A stretch of DNA of 64,000 nucleotides from Symsagittifera roscoffensis (Eukaryota > Xenacoelomorpha > Acoela > Convolutidae). The stretch lies in assembly GCF_963678635.1 (NCBI RefSeq), contig NC_087062.1, forward strand, positions 50,668,178-50,732,177, in the 5' to 3' direction. This document shows positions 10,794 through 20,971 of this stretch, piece after piece (within the stretch, counting starts at the first letter, position 1; every line of letters starts with the position of its first letter). The notes under the pieces were generated by a model, which saw nothing but the letters and a program-made list of their open reading frames with translations, did no database searches and was not told the origin of the DNA. The position numbers and the translations under genes are program-made.

Positions 10794-11157
10794 AAACTAG
10801 AGCCACTCACCAAATGGTAATCACTATCTGCAGATAATCTATTGCATATTGAAATTCCTAACAAGTAGATTTTCTGCGAACGAAAAAAAACTTCATAGTT
10901 GCTGACTAAGCGAAAAAAATTCCGCGAGATTTGATAACCATGGATTGTAGGTCAAATGGTAAAGCGCCTTCTTAGGAAGCCTGAAGTACGTGGAGCAATA
11001 CCCCGCATCTCCGAAGTTAAGGACATCGCGCAATTATTTAACTTTCTTCAGAAAATTACTGAATATTGAAGTCTTATACAAAAAATACCTTCCAAGAAAA
11101 TTTTTAACCTCTTTGTAGCCGACTGAAACAAAAGCTTCCTCGACAGTTATAAATCAT

Positions 11158-11230
11158 GGGGATGTAGCTCAAATGGTAGAGCGCTCGCTTAGCATGCGAG
11201 AGGTACGGGGATCAATGCCCCGCATCTCCA
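11158..11230 (+). tRNA. tRNA-Ala(AGC), intact
   Basis: All stems pair, G3.U70, A73, G18G19, loop TTAGCAT, T loop ATCAATG. One of the best AGC copies. Confidence 0.82.
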
Positions 11231-11596
11231 AATCTAGAGTCACTCATTAAATATTAATCACTATCTCCAGATAATCTATTGCATATTGAAATTCCTAACA
11301 AGTAGATTTTCTGCGAACGAAAAGAAAAACTTCATAGTTGCTGACTGAGCGAAAAAAAATCCGCGAGATTTGATAAACATGGGATGTAGGTCAAATGGTA
11401 GAGCGCCCACTTATCAAGCCAGAAGAACGGGGAGCAATACCCCGCATCTCCAAAGTTAACGACATCGAGTTTTTAACTAATTTTCTTCAGAAAACTACTG
11501 AATATTGAAATCTTATACAAGAAACACCTTCCCAGAAAATTTTTAACCTCTTGTTTGGCGACTGAAACAAACGCTTCCTCGACAGTTCTAAACTAT

Positions 11597-11669
11597 GGGG
11601 ATGTAGCTCAAATGGTAGAGTGCTCGCTTTGCATTCGAGAGGTACGGGGATCGATGCCCAGCATCTCTA
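11597..11669 (+). tRNA. tRNA-Ala(TGC), weakened
   Basis: One mismatch each in the anticodon stem (TCGAG), the T stem (CCCAG) and the acceptor end (CATCTCT). Confidence 0.45.
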
Positions 11670-12005
11670 AAACTAGAGCCACTCATCAAATGGTAATCAC
11701 TATGTGCAGATAAACCCAATTTTATGCGAACGAAAAGAAAAACTTCATAATTGCTGACTAAACATGGAATGCTGAGATTTGATAAACATGGAATGTAGGT
11801 CAAACGTTAGAGCGCCTTCTTAGCAAGCCAGAAGTACGGGGAGCAATACCCCGCATCTCCGAAGTTAAGGACATCGCGCAATTATTTAACTTTCTTCAGA
11901 AAACTTCTGAATATTGAAATCTTATACAAGAAATACCTTCCCAGAAAATTTATAACCTCTTGTTTGCCGACTGAAACAAAAGCTTCCTCGACAGTTATAA
12001 ATCAC

Positions 12006-12078
12006 GGGGATGTAGCTCAAATGGTAGAGCGCTCGCTTAGCATGCGAAAGGTACGGGGAGCAATGCCCCGCATCTCCA
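12006..12078 (+). tRNA. tRNA-Ala(AGC), weakened
   Basis: Anticodon stem CTCGC/GCGAA has one mismatch. T loop AGCAATG is like the degenerate type. Acceptor intact. Confidence 0.5.
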
Positions 12079-12445
12079 AAACTTGAGTCACTCATCAAAT
12101 GGTAAGCACTATCTGCAGATAATCTATTGCATATTGAAATTCCTAACAAGTAGATTTTATGCGAACAAAAAGAAAAATTTCATACTTGCTGACTAAGAGA
12201 AAAAAAATTCCGCGAGATTTGAAAACCATGGGATGTAGGTCAAATAGTAGAGCGCCCACTTACCAAGCCAGAAGTACGGGGAGCATTACCCCGCATCTCC
12301 AAAGTTAAGGACATCAAGTTTTTAATTAATTTTCTTCAGAAAATGACTGAATATTGAAGTCTTATACAAAAAATACCTTCCAAGAAAAATTTTAACCTCT
12401 TGTTTGCCGACTGAAACAAAAGCTTTAACGACAGTTATAAATCAT

Positions 12446-12518
12446 GGGGATGTAGCTCAAATGGTACAGCGCTCGCTTAGCATGCGAGAGGTACCGGTTT
12501 CAATGCCCCGCATCTCCA
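12446..12518 (+). tRNA. tRNA-Ala(AGC), weakened
   Basis: D stem 3' strand is CAGC and the T stem 5' strand is disrupted (CCGGT), although the T loop TTCAATG is more canonical. Confidence 0.42.
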
Positions 12519-12885
12519 AATCTAGAGTCACTTATTAAATGGTAATCACTATCTCCAGATAATCTAGAGCATATTGAAATTCCTAACAAGTAGATTTTCT
12601 GCGAACGAAAAGAAAAACTTCATAGTTGCTGAGTAAGCGAAAAAAAATTCCGCGAGATTTGATAAACATGGAATGTAGGTCAAATGGTAGAGCACCTTCT
12701 TAGCAAGCCAGAAGTACGGGGAGCAATACCCCGCATCTCCGAAGTTATGGACATCGCGCAATTATTTAACTTTCTTCAGAAAACTACTGAATTTTGAAGT
12801 CTTATACAAAAAATACCTTCCAAGAAAAATTTTAACCTCTTGTTTGCGGACTGAAACAAAAGCTTCAACGACAGTTATAAATCAT

Positions 12886-12958
12886 GGGGATGTGGCTCAA
12901 ATGGTAGAGCGCTCGCTTAGCATGCGAGAGGTACGGTGTTCAATGCCCCACATCTCCA
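12886..12958 (+). tRNA. tRNA-Ala(AGC)
   Basis: Acceptor and anticodon arms intact, T loop TTCAATG. T stem CGGTG/CCCCA is weakened and position 9 is G. Confidence 0.5.
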
Positions 12959-13324
12959 AATCTAGAGTCACTCATTAAATGGTAATCACTATCTCCAGAT
13001 AATCTAGAGCATATTGAAATTCCTAACAAGTAGATTTTCTGCGAACGAAAAGAAAAACTTCATAGTTGCTGACTGAGCGAAAAAAAATCCGCGAGATTTG
13101 ATAAACATGGGATGTAGGTCAAATGGTAGAGCGCCCACTTATCAAGCCAGAAGAACGGGGAGCAATACCCCGCATCTCCAAAGTTAAGGACATTGAGTTT
13201 TTAATTAATTTTCTTCAGAAAACTACTAAATATTGAAATCTTATACAAGAAACACCTTCCCAGAAAGTTTTTAACCTCTTGTTTGGCGACTGAAACAAAA
13301 GCTTACTGGACAGTTCTAAACTGT

Positions 13325-13397
13325 GGGGATGTAGCTCAAATGGTAGAGTGCTCGCTTTGCATTCGAGAGGTACGGGGATCGATGCCCAGCATCTCTA
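13325..13397 (+). tRNA. tRNA-Ala(TGC), weakened
   Basis: Same defects as the copy at 11597, its near duplicate four periods upstream. Confidence 0.45.
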
Positions 13398-13522
13398 AAA
13401 CTAGAGCCACTCATCAAATGGTAATCACTATGTGCAGATAATCCCAATTTTATGCGAACGAAAAGAAAAACTTCATAATTGCTGACTAAGCGAAAAAAAA
13501 TTCCGCGAGATTTGATAAACAT

Positions 13523-13533
13523 GGGATGTAGGT
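13523..13533 (+). repeat. Target-site duplication, left copy
   Basis: GGGATGTAGGT, matching 17209-17219 exactly. It is the 5' end of a degenerate tRNA-Ala monomer. Confidence 0.9.
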
Positions 13534-13565
13534 TGTTGTAGTTGTAGTTGCCTCGCGCCGGGGCC

Positions 13566-14258
13566 CTACATTGTGGGGTGTACCCCGGCCAGTTCAATGA
13601 AACGGGCGGCTTCCACCGGGTTTGTCCAAAGGGCAGTGAGAGGGAGGTTAGTGGGGTTTGTGGGGCACTGGAACAGGTGGGCAGTCGTGTGGGGGGCTGT
13701 ATGGCAGAGGGGACAGGAGGACTCTTGGTCTGGTTAGAGCCTGGCCCGGTACGACAACAGGTGTTGACTGTAGCAGGACCGAAGTTGGCTGAGGGTCCTC
13801 CGAGTACGTCTGGGTAGGGTCTTCTCCTCTCGGACGTTGACAGGAGGGGGTCTTGTACCGAGGACTCCAGACGGTGGATACGACTGCGTTGTCGTCGCCA
13901 CCGTCTCTGTGTGCACAGTTTTCAGGAGCCGTCGGTACTCCTTCGTTGATAGCGGCAGGTCAACGCCTTCGAGGAGGTGTTCCAGACGGGGGGCATGGGC
14001 AGAGACTAGTGTGGGTTTCATTTTGCGGGGGGAGGAGGTTTCTCGAGGAGTCTCTGACCAGGGTGTTCCGGGAGGTGGCAAGCCAAGAGATGTTGTGTTG
14101 CAAGCATTGCCGTGTGGGCTTTCACCGGGAGCACCTGCGTCTCTTCGTGTAGGTGGCTTTGGGGGGCCATTAGATGGTTCCCGGTGGCGACCCGCAGAGC
14201 CGCGTTTTGGATGGTCTGCAGACGCTTGACACTGGTCTCGGATGCGACTGTAGACCAA
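13566..14258 (-). pseudogene. LINE ORF, C-terminal segment with CPLC knuckle
   Basis: The frame that follows the RT break reads LPRRTRRTLSQLRSCYSQ, the usual tail of CR1-group RT proteins, then meets a TAA at 13734. Reading on in the same frame gives ESSCPLCHTAPHTTAHLFQC, a Cys/His knuckle expected at the protein end, then VEAARFIELAGVHP and the normal stop at 13566-13568. The TAA is therefore an internal nonsense change, about 56 codons before the true end. Confidence 0.8.
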
Positions 14259-15340
14259 ACTGGGGCCGCGTATTCGATACGAGGCCTGACCAGGGCTTTA
14301 AAGCTCACGAGTAGCGTTTCCGTGTCCTGACCCCAGTCCGTGCCTGCCAAGGCCTTCATGGCGTTGACCGCCCTGGAGGCGTTGGAGGCAGCGACCCTGC
14401 AATGTTCCCCGAACTTGAACATCGGGTCAAACCTGACACCAAGTACTTTGGGGTGTTTTTCCAACTTGAGCGGGTTATCTGCCACCGTCAAGTGTGGTTG
14501 TACGTTGCATTCCTTGGTGTCAGGCGTGAGTAATGTTACAGCGCATTTTCCGGGGGAGAGTGCGAGTTTGAGGGATTGAAAGTAGGACGTTAGGGAGTCG
14601 AGGTATGGCTGCAACTTAGCGGTGATGATATTGATCTTCGGCTCGCTGTCCCAGGGCGTCACGTCGTCTGCGTAGCTCACCACGTTGACACCCTCGGGAG
14701 GGGAGGGGAGGGAGCCAACGTAGGAGTTAAACAGAGTCGGTGATATGATTGAGCCTTGCGGAACACCTGTTCGGACAATTCTGGCGGGAGATGTCTCACC
14801 GCGGAACAGGGTGCGTGCTTGGCGGCCGGTCAGGTACCCTGAGAGCCAGCGGGTCAGCGAAGGGGGTAGTGAAGTTCTGCTCAATTTCTCCAGCAGGGTG
14901 CGGTGACATACCATATCAAAGGCCTTGGAAAGGTCTAATGTCACCAGTACCGTGCGGTCTGCCGGTTTCTTTTGGTTGAAACCGTCGGCGACCGCGCTGG
15001 AGATTTCGAGCAGGGCAGTTGTGGTTGAGTGGAGGGAGCGGAAGCCGTGTTGGTGTGGTTCTGGGGTCAGGTGGTATTGAAGTATTGGGAGGATGCAGGC
15101 TTCCAAAATTTTGACAGCGGGGCAGAGTAACGAGACGGGGCGGTAGGAGGACCAGTCCTGTGGGGGTTTTCCGGGCTTGAGTAGTGGTATGACAATTGAT
15201 TTTTTCCAAATGGCGGGGATTTGGGACTTTGCGAGGGAACCATTGAAAACTTTGGTCAGCCAGGCGACGCCGTGCTGTCCGAGGTTTTCAAATGCAGTGC
15301 GTTTAGCCCATCGGGGCCGCACGCCTTCGAACTCTTGCAC
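14018..15340 (-). pseudogene. LINE ORF, reverse transcriptase segment
   Basis: 440 codons. RT motifs are in order: SIVIPLLKPGKPPQDWSSYR and PVSLL (fingers), VLVTLDLSKAFDMV (motif A Asp), TGVPQGSIISPTLFN (motif B), VVSYADDVTPW (motif C). Thumb-like sequence follows, with RPRIEYAAPVWS, typical of CR1/Jockey RTs. It runs out of frame at ~14020-14100, close to a run of seven Gs on the plus strand. Confidence 0.88.
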
Positions 15341-16266
15341 TTGCGGATCGTCTTGCTGACGTGGGACGGGGTCGTCTGTATGGGGGTTTCGAGGGAAAGT
15401 GACTTCAATTTGCGTTTGATGACTCGGTTCTCTTTTGAGCTTTCATGTTTCATTGGGGCCGTCAAATGCTTGTTGAAAAGTCTGGCGTGGTCCTTAGGTC
15501 GGATGTATGTGCGTCCGTCAAACCTGATGGACGGGTTTGGCGGGTCGCGTTTTTTGCCGTCAATGGTACGAATGGTCCTCCAGAGTTTCTCTGGTTTTGT
15601 TTTGTGATCAAATGTCTGGAGGTATTCGTGCCATCGGGCAGTTTGGGACTTCCTGAGGATCATCTCGATTTTGTTGTTGAGGAGTGGCAAGTCTGGGAAT
15701 GTGGGGTTGTTTGTCCTCAGGGCATCGCGTTGGCTGGTGAGCTTGGCCGCTTCTGGCGGTAGGCCTGGAGTGCTCGTTGGGCGACGGCCAGACGGGATGT
15801 GGTGCTTGGCTGCCTTGTTTACGATCTCGCGGAACAACCTTTCTCCTTTGTAGGGATCGGGCTGCTCCTCGAGAGACGCGAACGCAGCTTCTGTTTCCGA
15901 CTTGAAGCCGTCCCAGTCCGCGCGGAGGAAGTTTGTGAAGGTCTTGTTCGGGGCTGGAAATGTCAGGGGACTGGTTGATAGTCGGATGATGACTGGCAGG
16001 TGGTCGGAGCTCAGCGTGGTTTCCGTCTCCCAGCTCAGTTTCGGCAGGAGATCTTCTGAGGCAAGGGATACGTCAGGAGAGGTTGCCTTGCCCGAAGTTG
16101 GCATACGGGTAGCTGTTGGTTTGTTCAGCGCTCCAAAGCTCGATGCCTCAAGTTCGTCGGCTAGGGTCTCTCCGCGCGAGTCCTGAATGGACGAGCACCA
16201 AAGGGGGTCGTGTGCGTTGATGTCGCCTAGTATCAGGGAGCATCTAGTCTCGAGGAAAGGGGTCAA
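15256..16266 (-). pseudogene. LINE ORF, middle segment: endonuclease C-half and RT start
   Basis: 336 codons, from the C-run break. It begins with the remaining endonuclease motifs: SLILGDINAHDPLW (GDxNAH) and TLSSDHLPVIIRL (SDH). A linker follows, then the start of the RT region with KACGPDGLNALHLK. The frame is lost a few codons later, near 15290; the next frame picks up at FENLGQHG. This looks like a single-base indel next to the AAAA run. Confidence 0.85.
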
Positions 16267-17208
16267 CGAGGGGGTGAAGTTCGAGGGACAGCTACTGCTG
16301 GGGGGGGGGGGGGGGGGATGTATACGTTTCTTATTGTGAGCACCTCGTTTAGGAGTGGGATTTGAATCGATTGGTGTTCGAGGGGCTCGCCAGGAGGTGT
16401 GTTCTCGTCCACAGGGGTGAAAGGGATTGTGTGGTGCACGAGAAACATAAGTCCTCCACCGGCTCCGCTTCCTCGGTCTTTTCGGACTATAGTGTAGTCT
16501 TCAAAGACTGGGTCTTTCCCTTTGGCGGTGAGTTTTGTCTCCTGCAAGGCGGCCACTTTGATCTTACGGGTACGGAGAAAACGGCTCAGTTCTGTTGTTT
16601 TGTTCCGTATCCCATTGCAATTTAGTTGCAGGAACGTCAGTGGCTCTGCCTTCGGTTGTCGGGGTCGTGGATTTGGAGGTGTGATGGGATCTCGTTTGGT
16701 GGGGTGGGGTGGTGTAGTGGGGGTTGGAGGATCGACAGTCTGGGTGGTTGCTACGGAGGGTGTGGGTGCACTGAAAGGCGTGACTGGTGGACACCTCGGG
16801 CAGACGTAGTCTCTGTGCCATTCGGCCACAGTCCGAAGGCCGCTGCATCGCTGGTGGATCCAGGTTCCGCAGCAGTGGCACCATACGGTGGTGCCGCCTC
16901 CCCACGTTTCAGTGCACACCGTGCAGGGGGATTTCAGTGTCTGAGCACGTCTGGGTGGTCCAGGGTTTGGCTCGACGCCGGCTCTTAGTAGGAGGGTGCG
17001 GATCAGACTCGCCGGCTTAGGCTGATCCGATAACAAAAACCCGGCCGAGGGTCCCACGCATGGGCGCCCGGTGAAAGGAGTTTGACGTTGGTCTGCTGGT
17101 AGCAGAGGTCGGGTCGTCGCTCCCGATCCAGAGAGTTTGCAACCGGAGTCATCGTGGTCCTCTGATTGTTGGTCCCACCGCAAAAAGGCTCTCTCCTTCC
17201 GGGACCTC
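16263..17208 (-). pseudogene. LINE ORF, 5' segment: 2A-like peptide, PHD finger, endonuclease N-half
   Basis: The open frame runs in from the flanking repeat at 17222 (319 codons), but the element itself starts at 17208, so the true start codon is not certain. Residues ~74-89 carry a 2A-like ribosome-skipping motif ending AGVEPNPG/P. It would separate a short leader (to residue 88) from the rest. Residues 100-144 form a C4HC3 PHD finger (C100, C103, C115, C118, H123, C126, C141, C144). The endonuclease starts with FLQLNCNGIRN (metal-binding Asn) and continues with AALQETKL (catalytic Glu). The frame fails after VYIPPPPPP at the C run, where the rest of the endonuclease continues in another frame. 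Confidence 0.85.
16300..16317. repeat. 18-base G homopolymer
   Basis: Eighteen G on the plus strand (C on the LINE sense strand), coding for a Pro run within the endonuclease. Its length sets the frame between the first two LINE segments. Confidence 0.95.
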
Positions 17209-17219
17209 GGGATGTAGGT
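17209..17219 (+). repeat. Target-site duplication, right copy
   Basis: GGGATGTAGGT, identical to 13523-13533. The array resumes in phase right after it. Confidence 0.9.
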
Positions 17220-17424
17220 CAAATGGTAGAGCGCCTACTTAGCAAGCCAGAAGTACGGGGAGCAATACCCCGCATCTCCGAAGTTATGGTCATCGAGCAA
17301 TTAATTAACTTTCTTCAGAAAACTACTGGATATTGAAGTTTTATACAAGAAATACCTTCCAAGAAAAATTTTAACCTCTTGTTTGCCGACTGAAACAAAA
17401 GCTTCCCCGACAGTTATAAATCAT

Positions 17425-17497
17425 GGGGATGTAGCTCAAATAGTTGAGCGCTCGCCTAGCATGCGAGAGGTACGGGGATCAATGTCCCGCATCTCCA
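17425..17497 (+). tRNA. tRNA-Ala(AGC), weakened
   Basis: Loop CTAGCAT. D loop AAATAGTT lacks GG. T stem has one mismatch (TCCCG). Confidence 0.5.
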
Positions 17498-17862
17498 AAT
17501 CTAGAGTCACTCATCAAATGGTAATCATTATCTCCAGATAATCTATTGCATATTGAAATTCCTTACAAGTAGATTTTCTGCGAACGAAAAAAAAACTTCA
17601 TAGTTGCTGAATAAGCGAAAAAAAATCCGCGAGATTTGATAAACATGGGATGTAGGTCAAATGGTAGAGCGCCCACTTATCAAGCCAGAAGTACGGGGAG
17701 CAATACCCCGCATCTCCAAAGTTAAGGACATCGAGTTTTTAATTAATTTTCTTCAGAAAACTACTGAATATTGAAATCTTATACAAGAAATATCTTCCCA
17801 GAAAATTTATACCCTCTTGTTTGCCGACTGAAACAAAAGCTTCCTCGACAGTTCTAAATTAT

Positions 17863-17936
17863 GGGGAATGTAGCTCAAACAGTAGAGCTCTCGCTTTGCA
17901 TGCGATAGTTACGGGGATCGATGCCCCGCATCTCCA
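17863..17936 (+). tRNA. tRNA-Ala(TGC) with acceptor insertion
   Basis: 74 nt: an extra A in GGGGAATG. Anticodon stem CTCGC/GCGAT has one mismatch. Confidence 0.42.
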
Positions 17937-18303
17937 AAGCTAGAGCCACACATCAAATGGTAATGACTATCTCCAGATAATCTATTGCATATTGAAATTC
18001 CTAACAAGTAGATTTTCTGCGAACGAAAAGAAAAACTTCTTAGTTGCTGACTAAGCGAAAAACGATTTCGCGAGAGTTGATAAACATGGGATGTAGGTCA
18101 AATGGTAGAGCGCCCACTTATCAAGCCAGAAGTACGGGGAGCAATACCCCGCATCTCCAAAGTTAAGGACATCGAGTTTTTAATTAATTTTTTTCAGAAA
18201 ACTACTGAATATTGGAATCTTATACAAGAAATACCTTCCCAGAAAATTTAAAACCTCTTGTTTGCCGACTGAAGTAAAAGCTTCCTCGACAGTTCTAAAC
18301 TAT

Positions 18304-18376
18304 GGGGATGTAGCTCAAATGGTAGAGCGCTCGCTTTGCATGAGAGAGGTACGGGGATCGATGCCCCGCATCTCCA
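18304..18376 (+). tRNA. tRNA-Ala(TGC)
   Basis: Acceptor, D and T arms intact. Anticodon stem CTCGC/GAGAG has one mismatch. Confidence 0.58.
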
Positions 18377-18741
18377 AAACTAGAGCCACTCACCAAATGG
18401 TAATCACTATCTGCAGATAATCTATTGCATATTGAAACTCCTAACAAGTAGATTTTCTGCGAACGAAAAAAAAACTTCATAGTTGCTGACTAAGCGGAAA
18501 AAATTCCGCGAGATTTGTTAAACTTGGAATGTAGGTCAAATGGTAGAGCACCTTCTTAGCAAGCCAGAAGTACGGGGAGCAATACCCCGCATCTCCGAAG
18601 TTAAGGATATCGAGCAATTATTTAACTTTCTTCAGAAAACTACTGAATATTGAAGTCTTATACAAAAAAAACCTTCCAAGAAAAATTTTAACCTCTTGTT
18701 TGCCGACTGAAACAAAAGCTTCCTCGACAGTTTTAAATCAT

Positions 18742-18814
18742 GGGGATGTAGCTCAAATGGTAGAGCGCTCGCTTAGCATGCGAGAGGTACGGGGATCAAT
18801 GCCCCGCATCTCCA
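18742..18814 (+). tRNA. tRNA-Ala(AGC), intact
   Basis: All stems pair, G3.U70, A73, G18G19, loop TTAGCAT. Identical in type to the copy at 11158. Confidence 0.82.
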
Positions 18815-19169
18815 AATCTAGAGTAACTCATTAAATGGTATACACTATCTCCAGATAATCTATTGCATATTGAAATTCCTAACAAGTAGATTTTCTGTGA
18901 ACTAAAAGAAAAACTTCATAGTTGCTGACTAAGCGAAAAAAATTCCGCGAGATTTGATAAACATGGGATGTAGGTCAAATGGTAGAGCGCCCACTTATCA
19001 AGCCAGAAGTACGGTAAGCAATACCCCGCATCTCCAAAATTAAGGACATCGAGTTTTCTTCAGAAAACTACTGAATATTGAAATCTTATACAAGAAACAC
19101 CTTCCCAGAAAATTTTTAACCTCTTGTTTGGCGACTGAAACAAAAGCTTCCTCGACAGTTATAAAATAT

Positions 19170-19242
19170 GGGGATGCAGCTCAAATGGTAGAGTGCTCGC
19201 TTTGCATTCGAGAGGTACGGGGATCGATGCCCGGTATTTCCA
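19170..19242 (+). tRNA. tRNA-Ala(TGC), strongly weakened
   Basis: A box TGCAGCTC, anticodon stem mismatch, and altered T and acceptor 3' strands (CCGGTATTTCC). Confidence 0.35.
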
Positions 19243-19582
19243 AAACTTGATCCACTCATCAAATGTAATCACTATTTGCAGATAATCCCAACTTTCTGCG
19301 AACGAAAAGAAAAACTTCATAATTGCTGACTAAGCGAAAAAAAATTCCGCGAGATTTGATAAACATGGGATGTAGGTCAAATGGTAGAGCGCCTATTTAG
19401 CCAGCCAGAAGTACGGGGAGCAATACCCCGCATCTCCGAAGTTAAGGACATCGAGCAATTAATTAACTTTCTTCAGAAAACTACTGAATATTGAAGTTTC
19501 ATACAAGAAATACCTTCCAAGAAAAATTTTAACCTCTTGTTTGCCGACTGAAACAAAAGCTTCCTCGACTGTTATAAATCAT

Positions 19583-19655
19583 GGGGCTGTAGCTCAAATA
19601 GTAGAGCGCTCGCTTAGCATGCGAGAGGTACGGGGATCAATGCCCCGCATCTACA
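19583..19655 (+). tRNA. tRNA-Ala(AGC), weakened
   Basis: Acceptor GGGGCTG/CATCTAC has two mismatches. D loop lacks GG. Confidence 0.42.
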
Positions 19656-20022
19656 AATCTAGAGTCACTCATCAAATGATAATCATTATCTTCAGATAAT
19701 CTATTGCATGTTGAAATTGCTAACAAGGAGATTTTCTGCAAACGAAAAGAAAAACTTCATAGTTGCTGACTAAGCGAAAAAAAATTCCGCGAGATTTGAT
19801 ACACATGGGATGTAGGTCAAATGGTAGAGCGCCCACTTATCAAGCCAGAAGAACGGGGAGCAATACCCCGCATCTCCGAAGTTAAGGACATCGAGTTTTT
19901 AATTAATTTTCTTCAGAAAACTCCTGAATATTGAAATCTTATACAAGAAATACCTTCCCAGAAAATGTATAACCTCTTGTTTGCCGACTGAAACAAAAGC
20001 TTCCTCGACAGTTCTAAAGTAT

Positions 20023-20095
20023 GGGGATGTGGCTCAAATGGTAGAGCGCTCGTTTTGCATGCGAGAGGTACGGGGATCGATGCCCCGCTTCTCCA
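20023..20095 (+). tRNA. tRNA-Ala(TGC)
   Basis: G at position 9, wobble at the end of the anticodon stem (CTCGT), and one acceptor mismatch (CTTCTCC). Confidence 0.5.
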
Positions 20096-20458
20096 AAACT
20101 AGAGCCACTCATCAAATGGTAATCACTATCTGCAGATAATCTATTGCATATTGAAATTCCTAACAAGTAGATTTTCTACGAGCGAAAAAAAACTTCATAG
20201 TTGCTGTCTAAGCGAAAAAAATTCCGCGAGATTTGATAAACATGGGATGTAGGTTAAATGGTAGAGCGCCTACTTACCAAGCCAGAAGTACGGGGAGCAA
20301 TACCCCGCATCTCCGAAGTTAAGGACATCGAGTTTTTAATTATTTTCTTCAGATAACTAATGAATATTGAAATCTTATACAAGAAATACCTTCCCAGAAA
20401 ATTTATAACCTCTTGTTTGCCGACTGAATCAAAAGCTTCCTCGACAACCTTAAATCAT

Positions 20459-20531
20459 GGGGCTGTAGCTCAAATGGTAGAGCGCGCGCTTAGCATGCGA
20501 GAGGTGCGGGGATCAATAACCCGCATCTCTA
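20459..20531 (+). tRNA. tRNA-Ala(AGC), weakened
   Basis: Acceptor GGGGCTG/CATCTCT and T stem ACCCG carry mismatches. Anticodon stem is CGCGC/GCGAG. Confidence 0.42.
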
Positions 20532-20898
20532 AAACTAGAGTCACTCATCAAATGGTAATTTCTATCTCCAGATAAACTATTGGATATTGAAATTCCTAAC
20601 AAGTAGATTTTCTGCGAACGAAAAGAAAAAATTCATAGTTGCTGACTAAGCGAAAAAAAATTCCGCGAGATTTGATGAACATGGGATGTAGGTCAAATGG
20701 TAGAGGGGCTACTTACCAAGCCAGAAGTACGGGGAGCAATACCCTGCATCTCCGAAGTTAAGGACATCGAGTTTTTAATTAATTTTCTTCAGATAACTAA
20801 TGAATATTGAAATATTATACAAGAAATACCTTCCCAGAAAATTTATAACCTCTTGTTTGCCGACTGAATCAAAAGCTTCCTCGACAACCTTAAATCAT

Positions 20899-20971
20899 GG
20901 GGATGTAGCTCAAATGGTAGAGCGCGCGCTTAGCATGCGAGAGGTACGGGGATCGATGCCCCGCTTCTCCA
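20899..20971 (+). tRNA. tRNA-Ala(AGC)
   Basis: One mismatch in the anticodon stem (CGCGC/GCGAG) and one in the acceptor (CTTCTCC). T arm intact. Confidence 0.5.

Larger units (their letters stand above)
177..13522 (+). pseudogene. Degenerate tRNA-Ala-like bodies, series in block 1
   Basis: 73-nt tRNA-like bodies starting at 177, 617, 1057, 1497, 1937, 2377, 2817, 3257, 3697, 4137, 4579, 5020, 5683, 6121, 6560, 6999, 7436, 7876, 8314, 8751, 9190, 9630, 10066, 10504, 10941, 11380, 11789, 12229, 12669 and 13108; the one at 13522 is cut by the LINE. Most start TGGGATGTAGGTC and end CATCTCC plus G or A. The acceptor stem (6 of 7 pairs, with G3.U70) and the 5-bp T stem are kept. The anticodon stem no longer pairs (CCTAC or CCCAC against GCCAG) and the T loop reads AGCAATA instead of a TTC-type loop. 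Copies at 1497, 2377, 3697 and 4137 have TAGCTCAAA like the intact type, suggesting gene conversion. Confidence 0.85.
1..13533 (+). repeat. tRNA-Ala-derived tandem array, block 1 (~440-bp dimeric period)
   Basis: About 30 tandem periods of ~440 bp. Each holds two ~220-bp monomers: one with a near-canonical tRNA-Ala and one with a degenerate tRNA-Ala-like body. The spacers of the two monomers look distantly alike (both run through an ATTGAA..ACAAG..AGAAAAA block), so the dimer probably arose by ancient monomer duplication; that last point is inference. Copies differ by a few percent. Exact or near-exact longer duplications occur at shifts of 880, 1320 and 2200 bp. The short ORFs that cross these units arise only from the repeat and are not genes. 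Block 1 is cut by the LINE at 13534 and resumes at 17209. Confidence 0.95.
13534..17208 (-). mobile_element. Non-LTR retrotransposon (CR1/Jockey-type LINE), nearly full length
   Basis: A 3.7-kb GC-rich insert in an AT-rich array, flanked by a perfect 11-bp duplication. Read on the minus strand it gives: leader with 2A-like peptide, C4HC3 PHD finger, AP-type endonuclease, reverse transcriptase with YADD box, and a C-terminal CPLC/H/C knuckle, then a short 3' UTR and a CAACTA/CAA-rich tail (13534-13560). The reading frame is broken at the 18-C run (16300-16317), near 15290, near 14030-14100, and by a stop at 13734, so this copy is not expected to work as it stands. The intact duplication and few breaks suggest a fairly young insertion. 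Clade assignment (CR1/L2/Jockey group) is from motif style only. Confidence 0.93.

Noticed and set aside
13548..17020. Plus-strand open frames over the LINE
   Set aside because: Shadow frames of the GC-rich minus-strand ORF; no domain motif.
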